32,709 bases of DNA from JBHOQX01 sp042408595. Its GTDB lineage: Bacteria; Chloroflexota; Chloroflexia; Chloroflexales; Roseiflexaceae. Below the pieces are notes generated by a model that had not been told where the DNA came from, did not search any database, and was given only the letters and a program-made list of their open reading frames with translations. The translations under genes and the position numbers were made by a program. The DNA is taken from positions 1 through 32,709 of the forward strand of contig JBHOQX010000134.1 in the NCBI GenBank assembly GCA_042408595.1, given 5' to 3'. Positions 22,357-29,694 of this stretch are shown in pieces. Numbering within the stretch: the stretch's first letter is position 1; the number at the start of each line of letters is the position of its first letter.

Positions 22357-24033
22357 TCAACCCTCAGCCCGAAGGGCCTGGATCGCCAGCGGCAGCCGCG
22401 GCAGGAGATCGCTGGCGATCGGGCCCATGTCGCCGAGCTCCTCGCGGACCAGCCGGCCCGCGGCGCCGTGCAGATAGACGCCGAGCGCCGCGGCGTCGAA
22501 CGGGGCGAGCCCCTGTGCCAGCAGCCCGGCGATCGCGCCGGCGAGCACATCGCCGGTGCCGGCGGTGGCGAGGGCCGGGTTCGCGCCGTCGTAGAGCAGC
22601 AACCGCCCGTCCGGATGAGCGATCACGGTGGTCGCGCTCTTGAGCACGACGATCTGGCCCCAGCGCTGCGCCGCATCGCTGGCCGCCTGGGCGTGGTCGG
22701 CGGGGGGCTCCGCCGCGCCGAGCAGCCGCTGCATCTCGCGCGGGTGCGGGGTGAGCGTGCAGCGCTCGCGCGGCAGCCGCTCCCACCAGTGCGCGATCTC
22801 GCTGAGCAGGTTGAGCGCGTCGGCGTCGAAGACGGTCGGCGGCAGCTCGCCGGGCTTCTGCTCCTCCAGGGCGGGTGGCTCGGCCGCGCCGATGCGAAAA
22901 CCGATCCCACCGCGCGGGCGGTGGGGCGCGCGGCTGAGCAGCCCCTCGATCAAGGCGCGGGTCGGCTTCTCGCGGCCCAGCCCCGGCCCGACGAGCAACG
23001 CCTGGTACCCATCCAGGTGCTCACGCACTTCTTCGGCGGCGGCCTCGCCAAGCGCGCCCAGCTCGGCCTCCGGCAGCGGGCGGAGCGTGATCTCCACCAG
23101 ACGGCCCGGCCCGGCCAGCGCGCTCCGCCCGGTCGCCAGCGTCACCAGCCCGGCGCCAACCCGCGCGGCGGCGGCGGTCGCCAGCGTGGCCGCGCCGGGG
23201 TAGAGGTACGAGCCGGCGACGACCATAACCTTGCCGAACGTGCCCTTGTGCGCGGCGGCAGGGCGTGCCGGCAGGAGCTTGCGGGCGTAGCGGGCATCGA
23301 GTTGAGTTGTCATAACATCCTCCAGGAGCGCCGGGGCCAGGCCGATGTCCGCGACGCGAATCTCGCCCGCCAGGCCGCGGCCAGGCCAGAGCAGCAGCCC
23401 GCGCTTGACCGCCCCCGTGGCGACGGTCAGGTCGGCGCGGATGGCGCTGCCCAGGACGGCGCCACTGTCGGAGTGGACGCCGGTGGGCAGGTCGATGGCG
23501 ATAACCGGTGGCGGGCGGCGGACGGCGGACGTTGGCGGGTGCGCTTCATGATCGCTGCTGCCGTCCGGCGGCCGGCCGCGCTCGTTCACCGCGGCGACGA
23601 TCGCGGCGAGCTGGCCTTCGACGGGGCGGCTGACCCCCATCCCCAGCAGCGCGTCGATGATCAGATCCGACTCGGCCAGCAGCCGGCGCAGCGCGCGCTG
23701 GTCCGGGTCGTCGTCGGCGTGGTACTCCGGGATGTCGCGTTCGCGACAGCGCCGCCAGTTCACGTCGTTGTCCGCGCCGATCCGCCGCCAGAGGTAGAGC
23801 GTCACCGCAGCGTCGGCGTCGCGCAGGTGACGCGCGGCAACCAGCCCATCGCCGCCGTTGTTGCCGGGGCCGACGAGCACAAGCACACGCCGCCCGCGCG
23901 CCGCGCCGAGCAGGCGCAACGCCTCCTGTGCGACGCCCCATCCGGCCTGCTCCATCAGCCCCAGCCAGGTGGCCCCACCGGCGACGGCGGCCGCTTCAAT
24001 TGCGCGCATCTGCGCGGTTGTCACAAGCTTCAT
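22357..24033 (-). CDS. nnr: Bifunctional NAD(P)HX epimerase/ADP-dependent NAD(P)HX dehydratase
   Basis: Repairs hydrated NADH and NADPH. The N-terminal half (about 1-220) is the epimerase: MKLVTTAQMRAIEAAAV, LVGPGNNGGDGLVAARHL and IDALLGMGVSRPVEG, then VIAIDLPTGVHSDSG. The C-terminal half (about 235-558) is the ribokinase-like dehydratase: HKGTFGKVMVVAGS, PTVFDADALNLL, TLTPHPREMQRLL and the active-site NPALATAGTGDVLAGAIAGLLAQG. Between VNERG and the strand VIAIDLP lies an in-frame block of about 24 residues (near 152-175) rich in Pro, Ser and Arg, encoded by repeat-like GC-rich DNA; the family has only a few residues there. The start has a near-canonical promoter so close that the mRNA could be leaderless. 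Confidence 0.92.
   Translation of the reverse strand: MKLVTTAQMRAIEAAAVAGGATWLGLMEQAGWGVAQEALRLLGAARGRRVLVLVGPGNNGGDGLVAARHLRDADAAVTLYLWRRIGADNDVNWRRCRERDIPEYHADDDPDQRALRRLLAESDLIIDALLGMGVSRPVEGQLAAIVAAVNERGRPPDGSSDHEAHPPTSAVRRPPPVIAIDLPTGVHSDSGAVLGSAIRADLTVATGAVKRGLLLWPGRGLAGEIRVADIGLAPALLEDVMTTQLDARYARKLLPARPAAAHKGTFGKVMVVAGSYLYPGAATLATAAAARVGAGLVTLATGRSALAGPGRLVEITLRPLPEAELGALGEAAAEEVREHLDGYQALLVGPGLGREKPTRALIEGLLSRAPHRPRGGIGFRIGAAEPPALEEQKPGELPPTVFDADALNLLSEIAHWWERLPRERCTLTPHPREMQRLLGAAEPPADHAQAASDAAQRWGQIVVLKSATTVIAHPDGRLLLYDGANPALATAGTGDVLAGAIAGLLAQGLAPFDAAALGVYLHGAAGRLVREELGDMGPIASDLLPRLPLAIQALRAEG
23511..23579 (-). repeat. Repeat-like GC-rich block inserted in frame within nnr
   Basis: The block runs of GGCGGAC-type units at one end and their complements (GTCCGGCGG) at the other, separated by AT-containing DNA. 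It encodes the extra Pro/Ser/Arg-rich segment before VIAIDLP. Its length is compatible with the reading frame. Confidence 0.55.
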
Positions 24034-24041
24034 CGCGCTGC

Positions 24042-24070
24042 ATTGTACACCGGGATCTTGGCAGGCGCAA
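24042..24070 (-). promoter_or_regulatory. Promoter of nnr, probably giving a leaderless mRNA
   Basis: TTGCGC (24070-24065), 17 bases, then TACAAT (24047-24042) on the minus strand. Eight bases separate TACAAT from the ATG (24033), so transcription would begin at or next to the start codon. No Shine-Dalgarno is present. Confidence 0.5.
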
Positions 24071-24264
24071 CCGCGGGCCATAGCCAGCGAGCTCATTCGA
24101 TTCATAACCTTGGCATATCTCTGCCCCCAAGAGAGCGTCAGATCTGATTTAAAGGCGACATTGTGGTATAAATCTGTAGCATCCTTCCTGGAAGATCAGC
24201 TTGGGGCGCTTTCAGCAGTATGATGTCGGATCAGGATATAGCGAGGAACAGCGCTCAAACACAA

Positions 24265-24294
24265 CCAGGGGACGGAGCGCGCTCCGTCCCCTGG
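24265..24294 (-). terminator. Intrinsic terminator of efp
   Basis: A perfect 30-base palindrome (CCAGGGGACGGAGCG followed by its exact complement) lies 27 bases beyond the EF-P stop codon. On the minus strand it is followed by TTGTGTTT. A GC-rich stem plus a T-rich tail is a typical Rho-independent terminator. The rest of 24034-24264 contains the nnr promoter and no other gene that I can support. Confidence 0.85.
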
Positions 24295-24320
24295 CCATCG
24301 ATCGGCTCTATCCAGCCGCG

Positions 24321-24881
24321 CTACACCCGTTCGATGTAGCTGCCGGTGCGGGTGTCGATCTTCAGCGTGTCGCCCACATTGATGAACGCCGGGGCCTGGA
24401 TGGTCGCCCCGGTCTCCAGCGTGACCGTCTTGTTGACACTGGTCGCCGTGTCGCCGCGCACGGCGACTGGCGCATCCACAACCTTCAGCTCCACAAAGAT
24501 CGGCGCCTCGACGCCGAGGATCTTGTCATCATCATAGAACAGAACGTCAACCATCTCGTTCTCTTTGAGGAACTGCGCGGCATCGCCTATCGTCTCCGCC
24601 GGAATCTCAAGTTGCTCGAATGTCTCGGTGTCCATGACGTGATAGGTGTCGCCGTCGCGATAGAGGAACTGCATCGGGCGCTTTTCCACACGGACAATAT
24701 CGATCTCGGAACCGGCGCGCACCCGCTCTTCAATCGTTTTACCGGTCTGCATGTTTTTGAGCTTCATGATCACCATCGCGCGCCAGTTGCCGGGCGCGTG
24801 GTGGTGAAACTCCGTCACCCGGTGCAGCTGGCCGTTCCAGCGGATGATGATGTTGGTGCGCAAGTCGGACGTCGTCGCCAT
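24321..24881 (-). CDS. efp: Elongation factor P
   Basis: Binds between P and E sites of the ribosome to relieve stalling at polyproline. The 186-residue protein has the three-domain EF-P plan: MATTSDLRTNIIIRWNGQLHRV (KOW-like domain), KTIEERVRAGSEIDIVRVEKRPMQFLYRDGD, and the OB-like C-terminus ending in VGDTLKIDTRTGSYIERV. The tip loop, usually KPGKGxA (modified Lys) or SGRNxA (rhamnosylated Arg), reads HAPGNWRA with Asn32 at the tip, so neither known modification type is possible at that residue. ATG 24881 has GGGAG upstream. It has its own promoter and terminator, making a single-gene unit. Confidence 0.95.
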   Translation of the reverse strand: MATTSDLRTNIIIRWNGQLHRVTEFHHHAPGNWRAMVIMKLKNMQTGKTIEERVRAGSEIDIVRVEKRPMQFLYRDGDTYHVMDTETFEQLEIPAETIGDAAQFLKENEMVDVLFYDDDKILGVEAPIFVELKVVDAPVAVRGDTATSVNKTVTLETGATIQAPAFINVGDTLKIDTRTGSYIERV

Positions 24882-24904
24882 CGGTTCATGCTCCCACAAC
24901 GAAA

Positions 24905-24927
24905 GCGCCGCCTCATGCGAGCGGCGC
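24905..24927 (-). promoter_or_regulatory. Hairpin in the efp leader
   Basis: GCGCCGC at 24905-24911 pairs perfectly with GCGGCGC at 24921-24927 around a nine-base loop. On the minus strand it lies in the efp leader and is followed by TTTCGTTGT, like a weak terminator, before GGGAG and the ATG. It may attenuate efp expression. Confidence 0.5.
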
Positions 24928-24951
24928 GGTGTGCCGATACAGACTAGCGGC

Positions 24952-24960
24952 ATTATAGCA
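24952..24960 (-). promoter_or_regulatory. Extended -10 promoter of efp
   Basis: TGcTATAATG lies on the minus strand at 24960-24951. The upstream bases CTG are shared with the promoter at 28386-28394. TTGCAC lies 19 bases upstream as a weak -35. Transcription starts near 24945, giving a leader of about 64 bases with a hairpin. Confidence 0.65.
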
Positions 24961-25030
24961 CAGTTCGCGGTGCCGCGTGCAACGTTCAGAGTCGATGCAT
25001 AACGGTGCATGCTGCGCTGTGCGCGCTGCG

Positions 25031-26269
25031 CTAACTTCCCGCCCTGAACCCAAACACGCCCGCCATCTCGCGCAGCGCGGCTTGGGCCGGGCGCACGTCC
25101 GCGCCGACAGCGTCGGCCAGCAGCACCTCGCGCGCCAGCAGGTCGAGCTGCTCCAGGGCGTGGCCGGCCTGCAGGTCGCTATCGAGCGCGGCGAAGAACG
25201 CCGCCCGTGGCCCGGCCGGATCGAGCGCGCGCCCCGTGCCGCCCGCCGCCCCCCGGCCTGCCCCCTGCGGGGAATCGCCGCGACCAGGGCGCAGCGCCAG
25301 CCGCAGCCGCTCGACCTTCTCCTCCGCCGCCACGACGCCGGCCCGCTCATAGGTGAAGTCCTCGCGATACGGAAAGCTGAGCAGGTACCAACGGAGCGCG
25401 TCAGCGCTGTGCTCGCGCAGCGCATCGCGCACGAAGACCATGTTGCCGCGCGACTTGCTCATCTTCTCGCCGTTGAGCCAGGCCAGGCCGGCGTGCACCC
25501 AGAAGCGCACAAACGGCCGCTTGCCGGTGTAGTGCTCGCTCTGCGCGATCTCCGACGGGTGGTGTGGGAAGATCAGGTCGCGCCCGCCGCCATGGATGTC
25601 GATCTGCGGGCCCAGGTAGTGCATCGCCATCGTGGTACATTCGATGTGCCAGCCGGGCCGGCCCATCCCCCACGGGCTCTCCCAGGCCGGCTCGCCGGGC
25701 CGCGCCGCCGTCCACAGGGCGAAATCGAGCGGATCCTCCTTGTTCGGGTCGTCCGGGTTGTTGCCCCGCTCGTTCGCGGTGGCCAGCAGCTCTGCGTACG
25801 GCATGCGCGCCATCGCGCCGTAGTCCGGGTCGCTCCGCACGCGAAAGTAGACGCTACCGTTGCGCGCGTAGGCGTAGCCCTTCGCCAGCAACGCCTCGAT
25901 GATCGGGATCATGTATGGGATCTCGTCCGACGCCTTGGGGAAGTAATCCGGCGGCAGCATGTTCAGCGCGGCGCAATCGCGCACAAACTGCTCCGTCTGG
26001 GTGCGGGCCAGCTCGCGCCAGTCTACGCCGTCGCGGTTGGCCCGCTCGAACAGCGGGTCGTCGACGTCGGTGACATTCTGACAGTAGCGCACCGTCGCTC
26101 CCTGCGAGCGCAGGTAGCGTTGCAGCAGGTCGAAGACCAGAAACGTGCGCGCGTGGCCGATGTGCGTTGTATCGTAGGGCGTCACGCCGCAGACATACAT
26201 TGTCAGTGGGCGATCTGTGGGAATCGCAAGCTCGGCGACCTCGCCGCGCAATGTATCAAACAGTCGCAT
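25031..26269 (-). CDS. Cysteinyl-tRNA synthetase family protein (short, MshC-like)
   Basis: Class I synthetase fold that activates cysteine with ATP. Motifs: zinc Cys in MYVCGVTPYD, HIGHAR, NVTDVDDPLFERANRDGVDW, the second zinc Cys in GRPGWHIECT, IFPHH and KMSKSRGN (269-273). It has 412 residues, shorter than the usual 450-490, and lacks the C-terminal anticodon-binding part. Length and several phrases (DDPLFERA.RDGVDW; ARPGEP.W; VHAG) resemble MshC, the mycothiol cysteine ligase, as much as CysS, while EIAQSEH and LNGEKMSKS resemble CysS. A Gly/Arg-rich insertion of about 25 residues lies after LRLAL. It may charge tRNA-Cys or a small amine. ATG 26269 overlaps the end of the phosphatase gene by 14 bases. 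Confidence 0.88.
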   Translation of the reverse strand: MRLFDTLRGEVAELAIPTDRPLTMYVCGVTPYDTTHIGHARTFLVFDLLQRYLRSQGATVRYCQNVTDVDDPLFERANRDGVDWRELARTQTEQFVRDCAALNMLPPDYFPKASDEIPYMIPIIEALLAKGYAYARNGSVYFRVRSDPDYGAMARMPYAELLATANERGNNPDDPNKEDPLDFALWTAARPGEPAWESPWGMGRPGWHIECTTMAMHYLGPQIDIHGGGRDLIFPHHPSEIAQSEHYTGKRPFVRFWVHAGLAWLNGEKMSKSRGNMVFVRDALREHSADALRWYLLSFPYREDFTYERAGVVAAEEKVERLRLALRPGRGDSPQGAGRGAAGGTGRALDPAGPRAAFFAALDSDLQAGHALEQLDLLAREVLLADAVGADVRPAQAALREMAGVFGFRAGS

Positions 26270-28190
26270 AGTCGACCGCCTGCTCCCTCTGTCCGTCGGC
26301 CCGCTCGACGAGCGCGCCCATGCGAATGGCCACCAGGGTGATGTCGTCGTGCTGTTCTGTCGCGCCCATAAAGGCATGCACCTCGTCCAACACATGCTCA
26401 ACCAGCGCCTGTACACTTCCGGCCGGCTGCGCCGCCGTAACCGTCTCTGCGAGCCGCTCGAAGCCGAACAGGTTGCCTTGCGCATCGTGCGCCTCGACCA
26501 CGCCATCGCTCAACAGCAACACCGCATCTTCCGGCTCCAGCCGCACCACTTCGTCCTGGTAGACCGCGCCGGCGAACGCCCCGACCGGCAGCCCGCCGAT
26601 CTCGATGAACCGGTTGCCGCGCGGTGAGACCAGCACCGGGGCGATCATGCCGGCGTTCGCCACCCGGAGTGTGCGCTCGACGGGGTCGAAGATCGCGAAC
26701 AGCAGCGCGGCGTTCATGTGGTTCGCCTTCATACGCGGCGCCAGCAACTGGTTCAGCGCGGTCAACACCGCTGCCGGGTGATCGAACTGCCGCGCTTGGG
26801 ATTCGACGGTGGAGGCGGTGAGCGCCATGAGCAGCGCCGCGCCGACCCCCTTGCCGGAGATGTCGCCGATGGCGACCGCCGCGCGGCTGTTCGGCAGCGC
26901 CATGTAGGTGTAAAAATCCCCGCCGACCTCGTAGGCCGGGATGGAGCGCGCGTAGACCTCGATCGAGTCCTCGGGCCACGGCGCCCGGTCGGGCAGCAGG
27001 CCAACCTGGATGTCGCGGGCGAGCGTCAGGCCGTGCCGGAGCCGCTCGTTCTGATCCTCGATCTCCGCGAGCGACTCTTGCAGGTGATCCGCCATCTGGT
27101 TGAACGTGATCGCCACCTGCCCCAGTTCATCGTCGCCATAGACGGGGATGCGATAATCGAGCCGGCCCGCCCCGATCGCCGCCGCGCCGGCGCGCACCTC
27201 GGCCAGCGGGCGGAGGAACTGCCCGGCCGAGCGGAAGGCCCACAGCAGTGCGAGCGAGCCGACCAGCACGATCAGCAGCCCAAGGATGAGAATCTGCCCG
27301 CGGAGATTGGCGAAGCCGACCGACGCCGGCTGCTCGACGACCACCGACCAGCCGACCGAGCTGCTCCCTGGGCCGCTGCTCAGGCTCACCGGGGCGATCG
27401 CGCCGATCACCGGCTGGCCGCCGACGCCAACATACTCAGCGGCGCCGTCGCGGGTTTGCAGCAGGCGTGCGAGGCTAGCCGAGGAGGCGCCGCCCGCGCC
27501 GTCGCCCAGGATGAGCGCGCCACTCTCCGGCTGCACCAGATAGGCGCGGCTGCTCGTCCCGGCGGTCGCCAGGCGCAGCTCTTCGGCGATCGGCTCGGCG
27601 CTGAGCTGTGCCTCGAGCGCGCCGATCACCGCTCCCGCATCGTTCGGCAGCGGCATGGTGATGGTGAACGACGCCGTCTGGCCGATCCCATGGCTGATCG
27701 GCGAGAAGGTCTGCGCGCCCTCGCGCAGCGCCCGCCGGATGGCCGGCTCGTCGCCGCGCTGACGGAGCTGATCGTCGGCCAACAGTTGCAGGTTCGCCAC
27801 GCGCAGCAGTTCAGCGCCGTTCCGGTCGAGCAGCGTCAGGCTGATCATGTCGGGATAGTTGCGCGTCGCGATGTCCTGCGCGCCGAGCTTCCACTGAGCC
27901 AGCGAGGTGCTGGTCGGGCGGACGCTCAGGGCGTAAGTGTCGAGTTGTCGGGCCAGGCGGTTGATATAGGTCGAAACGTTGCGCGAAACGCGCGCCGCCA
28001 GCTCGCGCTGGTTGGCGTAGACGTTGGATTTTTGGGTCGTCCAGCTGATCCAGAGCAACAGCGCCCCGACGATCAGAAGCGGCAGGGTGGAGGAGATCAG
28101 GCACGACCAGCGCAGGCGCGCCGCAATTGTCGCACGCCCTCGGGGCGCAGCAGGCACCCGGGTATCGCGGCTGCCATCGGTGGAGTCCAT
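26256..28190 (-). CDS. Membrane sensor with HAMP and SpoIIE/PP2C phosphatase domains
   Basis: A 644-residue signalling protein. A membrane span at about 29-50 is followed by an extracellular sensor region (to about 300) of dCache type, then a second span, HAMP linker (FLRPLAEVRAGAAAIGAGRLDYRI, ELGQVAITFNQMADHL), a coiled coil and a PP2C-type phosphatase. Metal-binding Asp residues are visible in GGDFYTYM, IGDISGKG, LLSDGVVEA and HDDITLVAI. Such RsbU/SpoIIE-like enzymes dephosphorylate anti-sigma antagonists, but no such partner lies in the window. ATG 28190 is chosen. Its end overlaps cysS, so the two may be co-expressed, although no functional link is evident. Confidence 0.9.
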   Translation of the reverse strand: MDSTDGSRDTRVPAAPRGRATIAARLRWSCLISSTLPLLIVGALLLWISWTTQKSNVYANQRELAARVSRNVSTYINRLARQLDTYALSVRPTSTSLAQWKLGAQDIATRNYPDMISLTLLDRNGAELLRVANLQLLADDQLRQRGDEPAIRRALREGAQTFSPISHGIGQTASFTITMPLPNDAGAVIGALEAQLSAEPIAEELRLATAGTSSRAYLVQPESGALILGDGAGGASSASLARLLQTRDGAAEYVGVGGQPVIGAIAPVSLSSGPGSSSVGWSVVVEQPASVGFANLRGQILILGLLIVLVGSLALLWAFRSAGQFLRPLAEVRAGAAAIGAGRLDYRIPVYGDDELGQVAITFNQMADHLQESLAEIEDQNERLRHGLTLARDIQVGLLPDRAPWPEDSIEVYARSIPAYEVGGDFYTYMALPNSRAAVAIGDISGKGVGAALLMALTASTVESQARQFDHPAAVLTALNQLLAPRMKANHMNAALLFAIFDPVERTLRVANAGMIAPVLVSPRGNRFIEIGGLPVGAFAGAVYQDEVVRLEPEDAVLLLSDGVVEAHDAQGNLFGFERLAETVTAAQPAGSVQALVEHVLDEVHAFMGATEQHDDITLVAIRMGALVERADGQREQAVDYATV

Positions 28191-28248
28191 GTGGTTCGCT
28201 CGTTGCCCCAGACCATGCGGAAGCACGTCGGCGGTTCATTCCAGACCG

Positions 28249-28380
28249 TACGCGGTGGGAAGGTGTGGAAGGGCGCAGCCCCTCCAAGACCTCTTCTCGG
28301 CGCGCATGCGCGTGCCAACAAACGACCTGTGCGGAGGGCCTGTGGCCCGCCATACCTCCCGTACTGCGGGCGACCGCGTA
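28249..28380 (-). repeat. Degenerate palindromic intergenic repeat, copy B
   Basis: Reverse complement of this stretch parallels 1770-1882: GGCGGGCC..GGCCC, TCGTTTGTTGG, alternating GC run, CTTGGAGGGGC.GCGCC, then CCTTCCCACCGCGTAC. It has its own hairpin at 28266-28286 (TGGA..GGGC with GCCC..TCCA). It fills the leader of the phosphatase mRNA, between its promoter and ATG. The remainder of 28191-28525 shows no gene. Confidence 0.6.
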
Positions 28381-28385
28381 GGTTC

Positions 28386-28394
28386 ATTATAGCA
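28386..28394 (-). promoter_or_regulatory. Extended -10 promoter for the phosphatase-cysS unit
   Basis: TGcTATAATG on the minus strand at 28394-28385, preceded by CTG exactly as in the efp promoter. No good -35 is seen. Transcription would begin near 28379, giving a leader of about 190 bases that contains repeat copy B. Confidence 0.6.
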
Positions 28395-28525
28395 CAGGCG
28401 ATCTCATCGTCGCGTGCGCGTGCCGGCGCCTCGGCCGGATATGGCGTTGCGCGGCGCAGTGGCTGGATGGGCGGTGGGCGCTCGCAGCTCTTTCCGCCGG
28501 AAGGCGACCGTGGAGCCGAGCCTGA

Positions 28526-29689
28526 TCAGCGGGGCTGGGCTGCCGCGTCGCGCAGCACCGCCAGCGTCGCCGCGGCGCAGGCATCCCAGGTGAAGCCGGC
28601 GGCCCGCACCAGCCCGCGCGCCCGCAGCTCCGCGCGCAGCTCGGGCTCGCTCGCCAGCCGCGCCAGCCCGGCGGCGATCGCCGCTGTGTCCTCAGGGTCG
28701 ACCAGCAGCGCCGCGTCGCCGGCCACCTCGGGCAGCGCGGTGGTGTTCGCGGCGAGCACCGGCACGCCGCTCGCCATCGCCTCCAGCACCGGCATGCCGA
28801 AGCCTTCGTACAGCGAGGGGAAGACAAATGCCAGCGCCCCGGCCAGCAGCGCCGGCAGGTCGTCGTCCGGCACGTAGCCGGTGAAGCGCACCCGCTCGCC
28901 GATCCCTAATTCTGCCGCGCGCCGCTCGATCGCCTCCGTCAGCCAGCCGCGCTTGCCGCTGATCACCAGCTGCGGATTGCAGATCGCAGATTGCAGATCG
29001 GACGAGGTGCTCTGCAATCTGCAATCTACAATCTGCAATTCCCGGGCGAACGCCTCGATCAGCCGGATGAGGTTCTTCCGTGGCTGGATGGTACCGACAT
29101 ACAGGAAATAGGGGCCATCGCCCACAAGCGCGCGGATGCGCTCCGGGCGCGGCCCCTCCGCCGGCCGGAAGCGCGGCGCGACGCCGTGGTGGACGACCGC
29201 GATCTTCTCGCGCGGCACGCCGGCCAGCCGCACCAGGTCGTCGCGCGTCGCGCCGGAGATGGCGATCACCCGGTCGGCGGCGCGGGCGCTCCAGATCGTC
29301 GAGAGGAGCAGGTAGAGCCGCTGCGCCCGGGTGTGGGCCTCGGGGTAGCGCAGGTAGCCCAGGTCGTGAACGGTGACGACCGTGGCCGTGCTGCGGGCCA
29401 GCGGCGCGCCGAGCGGCACGACGTGCGCCGGAATAAACAGGATATCCGGCGGGCGCAGCGCGATCTCGGTGGAGAGCCGGGCATGGGTCCAGAGGCGCGG
29501 GAAGGGGATGCGCCGGAGGGCGAAGTTCGGGCCGAGCGGCGGCAGCGCGGCGGGCGGCGCGTTGCAGTAGAGTGTGTAGCGCGTGCGCCGGTCGCGCCGG
29601 GCCAGCGCGGCCAGCAGCTCGAAGGTATAGTGCTCGGTGCCGGTACGCGCGGCGACGGCGATCCGGCTGGCGTCGATCCCGATGTGCAT
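28526..29689 (-). CDS. GT4-family glycosyltransferase with an in-frame repeat insertion
   Basis: Retaining GT-B glycosyltransferase that would use a nucleotide sugar to extend a surface glycan. The 387-residue protein starts with the N-terminal Rossmann strand MHIGIDASRI and has VTVHDLGYLRYP, YVGTIQPRKNLIRLIEAFA, VRFTGYVPDDDLPALLAGA and the donor-binding EX7E segment PSLYEGFGMPVLEAMASGVPV. Between FAREL and LVISGKRGW (residues about 217-240) lies an extra segment rich in Gln, Cys, Ser and Leu, encoded by a heptamer hairpin. ATG 29689 has GGGGAG upstream; GTG 29698 overlapping the GntR stop in GTGA is an alternative giving three more residues. It is the last gene of the adh-gntR-GT operon. Confidence 0.9.
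   Translation of the reverse strand: MHIGIDASRIAVAARTGTEHYTFELLAALARRDRRTRYTLYCNAPPAALPPLGPNFALRRIPFPRLWTHARLSTEIALRPPDILFIPAHVVPLGAPLARSTATVVTVHDLGYLRYPEAHTRAQRLYLLLSTIWSARAADRVIAISGATRDDLVRLAGVPREKIAVVHHGVAPRFRPAEGPRPERIRALVGDGPYFLYVGTIQPRKNLIRLIEAFARELQIVDCRLQSTSSDLQSAICNPQLVISGKRGWLTEAIERRAAELGIGERVRFTGYVPDDDLPALLAGALAFVFPSLYEGFGMPVLEAMASGVPVLAANTTALPEVAGDAALLVDPEDTAAIAAGLARLASEPELRAELRARGLVRAAGFTWDACAAATLAVLRDAAAQPR
28971..29037 (-). repeat. Heptamer-array hairpin inside the glycosyltransferase gene
   Basis: The arm 28971-28997 pairs with 29011-29037 at 24 of 27 positions, with a 13-base loop. Each arm is itself a tandem array of about four 7-base units: ATTGCAG on one arm and its complement CTGCAAT on the other. 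It is far more AT-rich than its surroundings and translates in frame to the extra segment of the glycosyltransferase. Confidence 0.9.
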
Positions 29690-29694
29690 GCCTC

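Noticed and set aside
20822..24147. Two plus-strand frames of about 550 codons opposite the phosphorylase and nnr genes
   Set aside because: Both are composed of Arg/Gln/Asp/His-rich antisense translation and cover two well-supported minus-strand genes.
26718..28877. A 719-codon open frame on the plus strand
   Set aside because: Antisense to the SpoIIE-type phosphatase and extends through repeat copy B into the glycosyltransferase; no recognisable motif.
28971..29040. CRISPR-like short repeats
   Set aside because: Units are seven bases, in tandem and inverted, with no spacers; they are translated within a glycosyltransferase gene.
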